Shown here in pieces: positions 54,447-63,639 of a DNA stretch of 64,000 nt. A program made the translations under genes and the position numbers. Position 1 is the first letter of the stretch; each line of letters opens with the position of its first letter. Under the pieces are notes generated by a model. The model was not told the DNA's origin. It saw only the letters and a list, made by a program, of their open reading frames with translations, and ran no database searches. The DNA lies in assembly GCF_018200035.1 (NCBI RefSeq), contig NZ_CP073581.1:2848501-2912500 (forward strand), written 5' to 3'. The DNA is from Sulfitobacter albidus (GTDB lineage: Bacteria > Pseudomonadota > Alphaproteobacteria > Rhodobacterales > Rhodobacteraceae).

Positions 54447-54490
54447 CGTTTTCTTTGAAAGAAAACGGCCGGAATTTTTCAAAAATTCCG
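54447..54490. terminator. Two tandem perfect palindromes between ribH and thiQ
   Basis: CGTTTTCTTT/AAAGAAAACG (54447-54467) and CGGAATTTTT/AAAAATTCCG (54470-54490) are perfect 10 bp dyads, each with a one-base centre. They fill the gap between the ribH stop and the repaired thiQ stop, as expected for terminators of convergent genes. Confidence 0.7.
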
Positions 54491-54497
54491 ATACGCT

Positions 54498-55189
54498 TCA
54501 GCCAAGGTAGGCGCGCAACTCCGGTGGTGGATCCTGCATCAGGGCTGCCGCCGGCCGCGGTGCCTGCGCATGCCCCCCTCGACAAAGATGACCTCATCCG
54601 CGATGCGCCGCACGTCATCGGGCGTGTGCGTCACCATGACCAGCGCCGCGCCCAGCTCCTCAACCAACGCCGCCACCAGGTCGAGCATTTCAAAGCGCAG
54701 CGCGGGACCAAGTGCGGCGAACGGCTCATCCAGCAACACCAAAGGCTGGGCCTGCAACAACACCCGCGCCAGCGCCGCGCGGCTTTGCTGCCCCCCCGAC
54801 AGCTGGCCCGGCCGCTTGTGGCCCTGGTCCGACAGGCCCACGCGGTCCAGCGCCTGCGCCACCCGCTCCCGCTCTGCCACCGTCAGGCGCAGATCCGGGC
54901 GCAGCCCCAATCCAGCATTCTGCATGACCGTAAGATGCGGAAACAAGTTGTTGTCCTGAAACAGCATCGTCACGGGCCGCGCACCCGCCGCTGCGTTCGA
55001 GATATCTTTACCAGCGTACGCAATCCGGCCCGCACGCAGATCCACGAAACCCGCAATCGCCCCTAATAGGGTCGATTTTCCCGCCCCCGACGGCCCGATC
55101 ACTGCGTATTTCCGCCCGTGTTCCAGCGTCAGGTCGGCGCGCATCTCAAACCCGCCCTGGCCGATCACCGCCTCTTCAAGCTTCAGCAC
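54498..55189 (-). CDS. thiQ: Thiamine ABC transporter ATP-binding protein (one frameshift near the end as read)
   Basis: A 230-residue ATPase of the thiamine importer when repaired. Walker A GPSGAGKST, signature LSGGQQSRAALAR, Walker B VLLDEP, H-loop VTHTPDD. GTG 55189 overlaps the 3' end of thiP. As read, the gene ends at 54539 with an Arg-rich tail. Adding one base to the C6 run 54573-54578 (plus strand) replaces that tail with GHAQAPRPAAALMQDPPPEL and a final RAYLG. The DPPPELRAYLG-type ending is what I expect of alphaproteobacterial ThiQ. Last gene of thiBPQ. Confidence 0.9.
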
Positions 55190-56738
55190 GCCAGCGCCCT
55201 CCCTTGTCGCACAGCCAGAACACTCCAAGGCTCAGCGCCAGCAGCAGCAACGCCGCCCCCGCAGCGGCCTCCATCCGGTATGCGCCCATCAGCCGGTACA
55301 TCTGCAACGGCAGCGTTACCCGCTCGGGATCGGCAAACAGCGCGATCACCCCCAGATCGCCCATTGACAGCGCGCCCGTCAGGCCCGCCGCAAACCCGAT
55401 CTGCGCGCGCAGGCGCGGCAGCAGCACGATCCGCCAAAAGCGCCAACCGCGCAGCCGCAGGCTCGCGCTCAACCGCCCGTAGGTCGCGACCGTGTCACGC
55501 ATCGGCGGCACCAGCGTGCGCAATGCAAATGGCAGCGCCATCATCGCGTTCACGGCAATCGTGACAGGCAGGGCAAAATCGAACGGATCCGCAACCGGGT
55601 TGATCAGGATGAACCACCCTGTTCCGATCATCAGCGGCGAGGCCGACAGGCCCAGCAGCCCGACAGCTTCGGTCCCGCCACCGCGCCGGATCGCGATCCA
55701 TCCCGCCATCGGCAGGGCGAGCGCCAGCATCACAACGATACTTGCCCCCGCTACAGCGATAGATACCCCCGCGGCGTACCAGACCGATCCAGGCATCTGC
55801 GGCAGGCCAACAGCGCCCCGCAGGATCACTGCCGTCAAGGGCAGCAACAAGAACGTCGCCGCCAATGCGATGACACCCGTATCCAGCACCCGTCGTCCGC
55901 GCCCGCCCGCGTCCCAGCGCATCACCGCACGATCCAACCCGCCGCCGACGCTGATCTGCGGCACGAACTGCAACGCCAGCAGCGACAGCCCACCGGCCAG
56001 AACCAGCTGCACCACCGACAAAAGCGCGGCCCGGCCGAGGTCGAAATCAAACCGGAACGCCTGATAGATCGCCAGCTCAACCGTGGTAGCACGGGGTCCG
56101 CCCCCCAAGGTCAGCGCGACCGCAAAACTTGTCAGGCAAATGGCAAAGATCAGCGCCGCGACCCCCGGCACCACCTGTGCCAGCATCGGCAGCTCCACCG
56201 CGCGAAACATGGCACGCGGCGTCAGACGCAGTTGCGCGCCCAGCCGAAACCGCTCTGCCGGGATTTGCTGCCAGCCCTGCAGCAACAGCCGCGTGGCCAG
56301 CGGCAGGTTAAAGAACACGTGCGCCAGAACCACGCCATGAAATCCGTAGATAGACACTTGCGGCAGACCGACAGCGTCCAGCGCGTCATTGGCCCAGCCG
56401 TTCCTGCCAAAAACAGTCAGCAGCCCCAGCACCGCGACAATCACCGGCAGAATAAACGGCGCGCCCAAAAGCGTCACCAACGCAGCCCGCCCGACAAAGC
56501 GTCGGCGCGCCAGCGCACGCGCCACGGGTATGGCGAGGATGACAGACAGCAGCGCCGAAACCGCCGCCTGCGACACCGTAAACCGAATCGCCGCCCAATC
56601 GGCGGCAGACAGCCGCAGACCTGCGACCAGATCGGCGCGGCTCAGCACCGCGCCGAGGGCTGCGAGGATCAGGACCACCACGCATGTGGCCGCCCCGATC
56701 CCCGCGACCGGGCTTATTGCGACAGCGCGTTGAGCCAT
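55176..56738 (-). CDS. thiP: Thiamine ABC transporter permease
   Basis: A 520-residue permease with two fused BPD-transport halves, about twelve membrane segments in total, as in ThiP and FbpB. EAA-like loops lie in LLLQGWQQIPAERFRLGAQL and in LSASLRLRGWRFWRIVLLP. Its start overlaps the thiB end by 25 bp and its end overlaps thiQ by 14 bp. Confidence 0.93.
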   Translation of the reverse strand: MAQRAVAISPVAGIGAATCVVVLILAALGAVLSRADLVAGLRLSAADWAAIRFTVSQAAVSALLSVILAIPVARALARRRFVGRAALVTLLGAPFILPVIVAVLGLLTVFGRNGWANDALDAVGLPQVSIYGFHGVVLAHVFFNLPLATRLLLQGWQQIPAERFRLGAQLRLTPRAMFRAVELPMLAQVVPGVAALIFAICLTSFAVALTLGGGPRATTVELAIYQAFRFDFDLGRAALLSVVQLVLAGGLSLLALQFVPQISVGGGLDRAVMRWDAGGRGRRVLDTGVIALAATFLLLPLTAVILRGAVGLPQMPGSVWYAAGVSIAVAGASIVVMLALALPMAGWIAIRRGGGTEAVGLLGLSASPLMIGTGWFILINPVADPFDFALPVTIAVNAMMALPFALRTLVPPMRDTVATYGRLSASLRLRGWRFWRIVLLPRLRAQIGFAAGLTGALSMGDLGVIALFADPERVTLPLQMYRLMGAYRMEAAAGAALLLLALSLGVFWLCDKGGRWRAEA

Positions 56739-57715
56739 TCGTCCAACGCCTCTGCGCGGATGGCGGGCACCTCATCGGCGGGGGTCAAAAGGGCCTTTTC
56801 CGGCGTTGTCAGTGTTTCGAACCCTGCGGGCAGGCCGCCTTCGGGGATCACCGCCGGGTACATCCAGTTGGTCGTGGGCAGGATTGCCTGCGCCGCGTCG
56901 GAGACCATGAAGTTCAGGAATTCAGCCGCCAGTTCGGGCGTGTCGGACCCCGCCAGCGCGCCCGCCACTTCAATCTGCATGTAGTGCCCTTCATCAAAGG
57001 CGGCGGCGGCCTTGCTGTCATCCTCTTCGGCGATCAGGTGATAGGCCGGCGAGGTGGTATAGCTCAGCACCATATCCGCTTCCCCTTCGAGGAACAGACC
57101 GTAGGCCTCTGACCAGCCCTTTGTCACGGTGACGACGTTATCGGCCATCGCCTCCCAGATCGCAGGGGCCTCGTCGCCGTAGGCGGCCTTGACCCACATC
57201 AGCAGACCCAGACCGGGCGTGGAGGAGCGCGGATCCTGAATGACGATCTTCAGATCGCTCTCGCCAAGCGCCTTGAAATTTGCGGGGGCATCGAGATCCT
57301 TGTTGTGCACAAAGGCGAAGTAGCCCCAATCGTAGGGGGCGAATACCGTGTCGGTCCATTCGATCGGCAGATCGTAATCGGCGCTCACCGGCGTCTCGGC
57401 AAACAGGCCGGTTTCCTTGGCCGCGGCGATCAGCGAGGTGTCGAGCCCCATGACCACATCCGCGTCGGAGCGTTCGCCCTCCAGCTTGAGCCGCGCCAGC
57501 AGCGCGGCACCGTCGCCCAGCCCCACGAGGTTGAGATCGCACTCGCAGACCGCCTCGAACGCCTTTTCGATCTGCGGGCCGGGGCCCCAATCGCTGACAA
57601 AGCTGTCGTAGGTATAGACCGTCAGTTCGGGCGTCTGCGCCGTGGCCGAGGGGACAAGGAATGTTGTGGCGGCAGTCGCGCCCAGTGTTGCAGCAGCAAA
57701 AGTGAGATACTTCAT
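56714..57715 (-). CDS. thiB: Thiamine-binding periplasmic protein
   Basis: A 333-residue binding protein. The signal peptide (MKYLTFAAATLGATAATTF...) ends around SATAQTPE. The mature start LTVYTYDSFVSDWGPG and the segment DPRSSTPGLGLLMW are typical of ThiB/TbpA. ATG 57715 has GGAGGATGCC upstream. It heads thiBPQ under a TPP riboswitch, so it imports thiamine or its phosphates. Confidence 0.94.
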   Translation of the reverse strand: MKYLTFAAATLGATAATTFLVPSATAQTPELTVYTYDSFVSDWGPGPQIEKAFEAVCECDLNLVGLGDGAALLARLKLEGERSDADVVMGLDTSLIAAAKETGLFAETPVSADYDLPIEWTDTVFAPYDWGYFAFVHNKDLDAPANFKALGESDLKIVIQDPRSSTPGLGLLMWVKAAYGDEAPAIWEAMADNVVTVTKGWSEAYGLFLEGEADMVLSYTTSPAYHLIAEEDDSKAAAAFDEGHYMQIEVAGALAGSDTPELAAEFLNFMVSDAAQAILPTTNWMYPAVIPEGGLPAGFETLTTPEKALLTPADEVPAIRAEALDEWLNALSQ

Positions 57716-57763
57716 GGCATCCTCCAAATTGCGGCGTCAGAAACGTTTGGATGGATGTCCAGA

Positions 57764-57843
57764 CCTTCCCTCCGCCGGTGTTAACCGGTTCAGGTTCAAC
57801 GGGTCAGCTTTCGCAATCTCAGCGCCGTGGCGCCCCCCGAGGT
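57764..57843 (-). ncRNA. TPP riboswitch (THI element)
   Basis: On the minus strand the THI blocks read in order: CTCGGGGGGCG, GCGCTGAGATTGCG, GACCCGTTGAACCTGA, and GGTTAACACCGGCGGAGGGAA. It lies about 50 bp before thiB and should turn the operon down when thiamine pyrophosphate is plentiful. Confidence 0.96.
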
Positions 57844-57940
57844 ACGTCAACAGCTAGGGCACCGCGCGCGCGCTGGCAACCCAAATCCCCTTGAGCGCCC
57901 GGCGCCGCGCGGGTAAGCCAAGCGCAAAGGAGCGCCCGTC

Positions 57941-59044
57941 ATGTCGATCAACAGCTTTGGCCATCTCTTCCGCGTCACCACATGGGGCGAAAGCCACGGG
58001 CCCGCCATTGGTGCGACGGTCGACGGCTGCCCGCCCGGCGTGCCGGTCGACGCGGCGATGATCCAGCACTGGCTCGACAAGCGTAAACCGGGCCAGAACA
58101 AATACACTACCCAGCGGCGCGAAGCGGACGAGGTGCGCATCCTGTCGGGCGTGTTCGAAGGGGTGACCACCGGCACGCCGGTGCAGCTGATGATCGAAAA
58201 CACCGATCAACGCTCCAAAGACTACGGCGATATCAAGGATAAATTCCGGCCTGGCCACGCCGATATCACGTATTTCCAGAAATACGGCGTGCGCGATTAT
58301 CGCGGCGGCGGGCGTTCCTCCGCGCGCGAAACCGCGTCACGGGTGGCGGCGGGGGGTCTCGCGCGCGAAGCGATCAAGGCGATAGCCCCGGACGTTCAGA
58401 TCACCGGCTACATGGTGCAGATGGGCGAACACGGCATCGACCGTGCGGCGTTTGACTGGGACCAGATCGCGCAAAACCCGTTTTGGGTGCCGGACGCGGG
58501 GGCGGCAGGCATCTGGGCCGACTATCTCGACGGGTTGCGCAAATCCGGCTCCTCCGTGGGCGCGATCATCGAGGTCACGGCGCGCGGCGTGCCCGCAGGC
58601 ATCGGCGCGCCGGTCTACGGCAAGCTCGACACCGATCTGGCCGCCGCGATGATGAGCATCAATGCCGTCAAAGGCGTCGAGATCGGCGAAGGCATGTCCG
58701 CCGCGATGCTGACCGGCGAGGCCAACGCCGACGAGATCTTCATGGGCGCGGACGGGCAGCCGCGCTATTCCTCGAACCACGCGGGCGGCATCCTTGGCGG
58801 GATCAGCACCGGGCAGGACATCGTGCTGCGCTTTGCGGTCAAACCCACGTCGAGCATCCTGACCACGCGGGCCACGATCACCAAGTCGGGTGAGCAGACC
58901 GAGATCATCACCAAGGGCCGCCACGATCCCTGCGTCGGCATCCGCGCCGTGCCGGTGGGCGAGGCGATGATGGCCTGCGTGATCCTCGACCACCTGCTGC
59001 TGCACCGTGGCCAAGTGGGCGAAAATCGCGGCACCATCGGCTGA
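57941..59044 (+). CDS. aroC: Chorismate synthase
   Basis: A 367-residue FMN-dependent lyase, last step of the shikimate pathway (EPSP to chorismate). Signatures: [26 protein letters not shown], and [28 protein letters not shown] lies 8 nt upstream of the ATG. It diverges from the thiamine operon. Confidence 0.97.
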   Translation: MSINSFGHLFRVTTWGESHGPAIGATVDGCPPGVPVDAAMIQHWLDKRKPGQNKYTTQRREADEVRILSGVFEGVTTGTPVQLMIENTDQRSKDYGDIKDKFRPGHADITYFQKYGVRDYRGGGRSSARETASRVAAGGLAREAIKAIAPDVQITGYMVQMGEHGIDRAAFDWDQIAQNPFWVPDAGAAGIWADYLDGLRKSGSSVGAIIEVTARGVPAGIGAPVYGKLDTDLAAAMMSINAVKGVEIGEGMSAAMLTGEANADEIFMGADGQPRYSSNHAGGILGGISTGQDIVLRFAVKPTSSILTTRATITKSGEQTEIITKGRHDPCVGIRAVPVGEAMMACVILDHLLLHRGQVGENRGTIG

Positions 59045-59049
59045 ACTGC

Positions 59050-59071
59050 CCGGAAAATTCGAATTTTCCGG
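59050..59071. terminator. Perfect 22 bp palindrome after aroC
   Basis: CCGGAAAATTC followed directly by GAATTTTCCGG, a perfect dyad just after the aroC stop. Its core resembles the second palindrome after ribH. It is probably a terminator or a 3'-end stabiliser; there is no T-run. Confidence 0.55.
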
Positions 59072-59123
59072 CTACTGCCGCACCGCCTTGCACTTCGCCG
59101 GACAAAGGCGCAAGACGGGGGCC

Positions 59124-60104
59124 ATGGTGCAGATCTCCACCCACCACCGTCCGGGCCTTGCGATCACGCTCAGGCTTGCGGCGATCTTTCTGTTCATGTG
59201 CATGGCCGCGCTGATCAAGGTTGCGACGGCGACCGTGCCCGCAGGACAGGCGGTTTTCTTCCGCTCCTTCTTTGCCTTTCCGGTAATCCTGCTGTGGCTC
59301 TGGCAGCAGCATGATTTGCGCACCGGCCTGATCCCGCACAATCTGATGGGCCATATCTGGCGCGGGCTTTTTGGCACCATGGCGATGGGGCTGACGTTCA
59401 GCGCGCTGGGGCTGCTGCCGCTGCCCGAGGTGACCGCCATCGGCTACGCCACGCCCCTGTTCACCGTCATCTTTGCAGCACTCTTTCTGGGGGAGCGTGT
59501 GCGCCTCTTTCGACTGTCTGCCGTCGGGCTGGGCCTGATCGGTGTGATGATCGTCATGGCGCCTCGCCTGACGGCGACGGGGGCCGATACACTGACCGCG
59601 GCGGCGACCCTCGGCGCCGTGTTTGCGCTGGCCGCCGCGATCCTGCGCGCACTGGTGCAGATCCACGTGCGCCGGTTGGTGCAGACCGAACATACCGCCG
59701 CCATCGTATTCTACTTCTCGCTCACGGCCACACTGCTCGCTGCCTGTACCTGGCCGCTTGGCGCACTCACGGGATGGCCCGCGCTGGAATGGGTCACGCC
59801 GGGGTGGGACATCGCCGGGCTGATGATCGCCGCTGGTCTCGTGGGCGGCGTGGCGCAGATCATCGTCACCTCGTCGTTCCGCTTTGGACCCGCCGCCATG
59901 CTCGCCCCATTCGACTACGTCTCGATGATCTACGCGAGCCTTATCGGCTGGGTCGTCTTTTCCGAACTGCCGACGCTGACGATCCTCGCAGGCTCCGCCT
60001 TGGTAATCTTTGGCGGTATCCTCATCATCTGGCGCGAGCGCCAATTGGGACTGGACAGGACCAAGTCGAAAGAGAATGTTCCGCCCCAAAGCACCCCAAG
60101 CTAG
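59124..60104 (+). CDS. DMT-family (EamA) transporter
   Basis: A 326-residue inner-membrane protein with about ten hydrophobic helices in two EamA repeats (e.g. LAAIFLFMCMAALIKVAT near the start; ALVIFGGILIIWRERQ near the end). Such proteins export metabolites or amino acids; the substrate is unknown. ATG 59124 is chosen over an in-frame start inside aroC's end. It is followed by cobO 10 bp on. Confidence 0.88.
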   Translation: MVQISTHHRPGLAITLRLAAIFLFMCMAALIKVATATVPAGQAVFFRSFFAFPVILLWLWQQHDLRTGLIPHNLMGHIWRGLFGTMAMGLTFSALGLLPLPEVTAIGYATPLFTVIFAALFLGERVRLFRLSAVGLGLIGVMIVMAPRLTATGADTLTAAATLGAVFALAAAILRALVQIHVRRLVQTEHTAAIVFYFSLTATLLAACTWPLGALTGWPALEWVTPGWDIAGLMIAAGLVGGVAQIIVTSSFRFGPAAMLAPFDYVSMIYASLIGWVVFSELPTLTILAGSALVIFGGILIIWRERQLGLDRTKSKENVPPQSTPS

Positions 60105-60114
60105 GAGCCGCCCC

Positions 60115-60711
60115 ATGGCCGACGACGACCACAAACAAAAGATGCAGGAACGCCAGACCGAGCAACGCAAAAAGGTCTCCGAACTGAAAGACCCCGAAAA
60201 GGGTCTGGTGCTGGTGCATACCGGCGCGGGAAAGGGTAAATCCTCCTCGGCCTTCGGCGTGGTGATCCGCGCGCTTGGATGGAAACAGCGCGTCGGCGTG
60301 GTGCAGTTCATCAAGGGCAAATGGAAAACCGGGGAGCGCCAGTTCTTTGACCGTCTCGGCGAGGTCACATGGCACACCATGGGCGAAGGGTTCACCTGGG
60401 ACACGCAAGACCGCGACCGCGATATCGCCGCCGCACAAGCCGCCTTTGCCAAGGGGCGCGAGATGATGGAAAGCGGTGACTATGATCTGGTCGTCATGGA
60501 CGAAATCAACATCGCCATGCGCTATGACTACCTGTCGGTCGCGGATGTCATCGCAGGGCTCGACGCCCGCGACGCGCGCACCGGCGTGGTGCTGACCGGG
60601 CGCGACGCCAAGCCCGAGATCTGCGATTACGCCGATCTGGTTACCGAGATGACCGAGGTCAAACACCCCTTCAAGGCCGGGATCAAGGCACAGCGCGGGG
60701 TGGATTACTGA
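60115..60711 (+). CDS. cobO: Cob(I)yrinic acid a,c-diamide adenosyltransferase
   Basis: A 198-residue CobA/CobO/BtuR-type corrinoid adenosyltransferase that transfers the 5'-deoxyadenosyl group of ATP to Co(I) corrinoids. P-loop HTGAGKGKSSSAFG and VVMDEINIAMRY are visible. AGGAG precedes the ATG. The stop overlaps the SDR start by one base (TGATG). No other cobalamin gene is in the window. Confidence 0.95.
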   Translation: MADDDHKQKMQERQTEQRKKVSELKDPEKGLVLVHTGAGKGKSSSAFGVVIRALGWKQRVGVVQFIKGKWKTGERQFFDRLGEVTWHTMGEGFTWDTQDRDRDIAAAQAAFAKGREMMESGDYDLVVMDEINIAMRYDYLSVADVIAGLDARDARTGVVLTGRDAKPEICDYADLVTEMTEVKHPFKAGIKAQRGVDY

Positions 60712-61466
60712 TGACCCAGCGCGTTGCCCTCGTCACCGGTGCGGCCCGTGGTATTGGGCTCGCGACCGCGCAATTGTTTCTGGAGGAAGGCTGGCTCGTC
60801 GCCGCGCTAGACCGCGACGCGGATGAGCTGACCAAGGCCGGGCAGACGCTGGGCCAGGGGGCGAGCCTCTTCACGGCGGATGTCTCCGACCCTCACAGCG
60901 GGGCCGGTGCCATCGCCGACGTGCTTGCCAAGTTCGGCCGCATCGATGCGCTGGTCAACAATGCCGGTGTCGCGGATTTCGGCCCGATCGAGGAAACCGA
61001 TTTTGCCCGCTGGCGTGCGGTCATGGCCACAAACCTCGATGGGGTGTTCCTGATGAGCCAGGCGGCCATCCCCGCGCTCAAGGAAACCCGAGGCGCGATC
61101 CTGAACATCGCGTCGATCTCGGGCCTGCGCGCCTCAACCTTGCGGGTTGCCTACGGCACCTCCAAGGCCGCCGTGATCCAGCTGACCAAACAGCAGGCGG
61201 CAGAGCTGGGCGAATACGGCATCCGCGCCAATTGCGTCTGCCCCGGCCCGGTGCGCACCAAACTCGCCATGGCGGTGCATACCCAGGACATCATCGACGC
61301 CTACCACGACGCCATCCCGCTCAACCGCTACGGCACCGAGCGCGAAATTGCCGAGGTGATCGTGTTCCTGTGTTCCGAGCGTGCGTCCTACGTGACCGGG
61401 CAGATCGTCGCCTCCGACGGCGGGTTCGACAGCACCGGCGTCGGCTTGCCCGCCCTGCGCGGCTGA
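60711..61466 (+). CDS. Short-chain dehydrogenase/reductase
   Basis: A 251-residue NAD(P)-dependent SDR. Cofactor motif TGAARGIGLA, NNAG at ~85, catalytic Ser in NIASISGLRAS, Tyr/Lys in YGTSKA, and the C-terminal ASYVTGQIVASDGGF. It is translationally coupled to cobO, but a shared function is not obvious. Substrate unknown. Confidence 0.92.
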   Translation: MTQRVALVTGAARGIGLATAQLFLEEGWLVAALDRDADELTKAGQTLGQGASLFTADVSDPHSGAGAIADVLAKFGRIDALVNNAGVADFGPIEETDFARWRAVMATNLDGVFLMSQAAIPALKETRGAILNIASISGLRASTLRVAYGTSKAAVIQLTKQQAAELGEYGIRANCVCPGPVRTKLAMAVHTQDIIDAYHDAIPLNRYGTEREIAEVIVFLCSERASYVTGQIVASDGGFDSTGVGLPALRG

Positions 61467-61487
61467 TTTTCGCGCCAAAGGCGAAAA
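61467..61487 (+). terminator. Small hairpin after the SDR gene
   Basis: TTTTCGC and GCGAAAA pair around a 7 nt loop directly after the stop codon. A weak terminator candidate. Confidence 0.4.
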
Positions 61488-61563
61488 CGGTGGTAGCCTG
61501 CACGTCCAGGCCGTAGCGAATCGCCCCGCCAGAGGGCCGCCCGGCCCAACAGTGGAGGATACT

Positions 61564-62514
61564 ATGTCATTGAAAACCATTACGGCCCTGTGCCTTGGCC
61601 TTACAGTCAGCGCCACAGCGGCGCTTGCGCAGGAGTGCCAGACGTCCCAGCAATGGGGCGCCGAGGATACGCTGGGCTCTGCCAATCTGATCACGCCCGA
61701 TCGCACGCTGGAGGCCGCCAAGCTGATCAAGCAGGGCAAATCCATGCCGCTGGGCATCGCCATCGGCCCCAACACCCCCGCCTTTCCGCCCCGCTCGCTG
61801 AGCCTTCAGGTGGTGCAGCCCAACCAGCAGGGCGGACAGAAGCTGTCGGGTTTTGGCTACGAGGGAAACTATAACGACGACATCCTGCAAACCTGGATCG
61901 GCATCGGCAGCCAGCTCGACGGGCTGGGGCATCTGGGCGAGAACGGGATGTACTACAACTGCCTGGATGAAAAGGAAATCAGCGCGATTACGGGGCTGAC
62001 CAAGCTGGGCACGCACGCCGTACCGCCGCTGGTCGGACGCGCGGTCATCCTCGACATGGCCGCCCACGCGGGCGTTGAAGTGATGGAAGCCGGCGCGCAT
62101 TTTGGCGAGGCCGAGATTACGGCGGCGGCCGAGGCGCAGGGCGTCGAGATGCGCGAGGGCGACATCATCCTGTTCCACACCGGCTGGACCGAAGGCATGC
62201 TGGAAAGCAATCCGACCGCCTGGGGCAGCTCTGAACCGGGGCTGAACAACGCAGGCGCCGAATACATCGCCTCGCTGAACCCGATGGCCGTGGGCGCGGA
62301 TACCTGGGGATTGGAGCCGATTCCGGCACCGGACGGGGACAAGGTGTTCTACGGCCACGTCACCCTGTTGAAAGACAACGGGATCTACATCCTTGAGACG
62401 ATGAACGTCGGCCCCCTGCTGCGCGAGGGCGTCAATGAGTTCATGTTCGTGCTGGGCCAACCCCGGATCGTGGGCACCGTTCAGGCGATGATCAATCCGG
62501 TCGCGCTGTACTGA
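61564..62514 (+). CDS. Secreted cyclase-family protein (kynurenine-formamidase-like fold)
   Basis: A 316-residue protein of the putative cyclase family (PF04199-like). A Sec signal peptide (SLKTITALCLGLTVSATAALA) precedes ECQTSQQWG. The metal/active-site region is recognisable as SQLDGLGHLGENG with LGTHAVPPLVGRAVILDMA after it, then EGDIILFHTGWTEG. ATG 61564 has GGAGGATACT upstream. Reaction unknown; family members hydrolyse amides or lactones. Confidence 0.85.
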   Translation: MSLKTITALCLGLTVSATAALAQECQTSQQWGAEDTLGSANLITPDRTLEAAKLIKQGKSMPLGIAIGPNTPAFPPRSLSLQVVQPNQQGGQKLSGFGYEGNYNDDILQTWIGIGSQLDGLGHLGENGMYYNCLDEKEISAITGLTKLGTHAVPPLVGRAVILDMAAHAGVEVMEAGAHFGEAEITAAAEAQGVEMREGDIILFHTGWTEGMLESNPTAWGSSEPGLNNAGAEYIASLNPMAVGADTWGLEPIPAPDGDKVFYGHVTLLKDNGIYILETMNVGPLLREGVNEFMFVLGQPRIVGTVQAMINPVALY

Positions 62515-62551
62515 CAGTTCAGGTTTTGCGCCGTCCTTCGGGCGCCGCCAC

Positions 62552-62584
62552 GGGGCCAGCCGGTTCTGCGATCCGGCTGGCCCC
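62552..62584. terminator. Strong hairpin between convergent genes
   Basis: GGGGCCAGCCGG (62552-62563) pairs perfectly with CCGGCTGGCCCC (62573-62584). It lies between the cyclase-family gene and ilvE, which converge. Confidence 0.75.
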
Positions 62585-62595
62585 TCAAGCACGCA

Positions 62596-63465
62596 TTAGC
62601 TGCGCACCAATTTCTCATACGCTTCCGCAATCTCCCGCGTCAGCGCGCCCACCTCGAACGTGTAGTCGCCAATCTGGCCCACCGGCGTGACCTCGGCGGC
62701 GGTGCCGGTCAGCCAGCACTGCTCGAACCCGCTCAGCTCTTCGGGCATGATGTGACGCTCGTGCACGGTGATGCCTCGATCGCGCAGCATGCCGATCACC
62801 GTCTGCCGCGTGATCCCGTTGAGAAAACAATCAGGATCGGGCGTGTGCACCTCCCCGTCTTTCACGAAAAAGATATTCGCCCCCGTCGCCTCGGCCACAT
62901 AACCGCGATGATCGTACATCATCGCGTCCGAACACCCCTTGGCCTCTGCCGCATGTTTGGACATGGTGCAGATCATGTAGAGGCCCGCCGCCTTTGCGTG
63001 GCTCGGGATCGTCTCGGGGCTGGGGCGTTTCCATTTGGAAATATCAAGCTTGGCACCCTTCATCTTGGCGTCGCCGTAATAAGCGCCCCACTCCCACGCG
63101 GCGATGGCCACGCGCACAGGATTCTTGGCTGAGGCCACGCCCATATCCTCGCCCGCGCCGCGCCAGGCAATTGCGCGCACGTAGGCGTCCTGCAGACCCG
63201 AATCCTTGAGCACCAGAGCCTTGGCCGCCTCAAGCTCATCAATCGAATAGGGGATCTCGAAATCGATCATCTGGGCGGAGCGTTTCAGACGCTCGGAGTG
63301 TTCGCGGCTCTTGAAGATCTTGCCGTTATACGCACGCTCCCCCTCGAACACCGACGAGGCGTAGTGCATCGCGTGGGTCAGGATATGCACATTGGCCTCG
63401 CGCCACGGCACCATCTCGCCGTCCATCCAGATGTGCCCGTCCCGATCGTCGTATGCTCCGGCCAT
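62596..63465 (-). CDS. ilvE: Branched-chain amino acid aminotransferase
   Basis: A 289-residue class IV PLP aminotransferase for Leu, Ile and Val. Marks: HAMHYASSVFEGERAYNG, the catalytic Lys in PSHAKAAGLY, the VAEATGANIFFV segment, and LTGTAAEVTPV near the C-terminus. ATG 63465 has GGGAGGGC about 6 nt upstream. It diverges from the PetP-like regulator. Confidence 0.95.
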   Translation of the reverse strand: MAGAYDDRDGHIWMDGEMVPWREANVHILTHAMHYASSVFEGERAYNGKIFKSREHSERLKRSAQMIDFEIPYSIDELEAAKALVLKDSGLQDAYVRAIAWRGAGEDMGVASAKNPVRVAIAAWEWGAYYGDAKMKGAKLDISKWKRPSPETIPSHAKAAGLYMICTMSKHAAEAKGCSDAMMYDHRGYVAEATGANIFFVKDGEVHTPDPDCFLNGITRQTVIGMLRDRGITVHERHIMPEELSGFEQCWLTGTAAEVTPVGQIGDYTFEVGALTREIAEAYEKLVRS

Positions 63466-63639
63466 TGCATGCCCTCCCACTGTGGCGCCCGCGCGCCTGA
63501 ATTTCCGAATGTTGCGCAAATTAGGTCCGAATAGGACATTTAGTTACGCAAAACCTGCGTAGGCCTAGCCTTTCACTCTTGGAGTGTCAACAACACTGAC
63601 ATAAACTCTGCAAAAGACAAAAGGCCGCGAGGAGCCTAC

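Noticed and set aside
58908..60452. 514-codon minus frame opposite the DMT transporter and cobO
   Set aside because: Antisense to three supported genes, with low-complexity composition.
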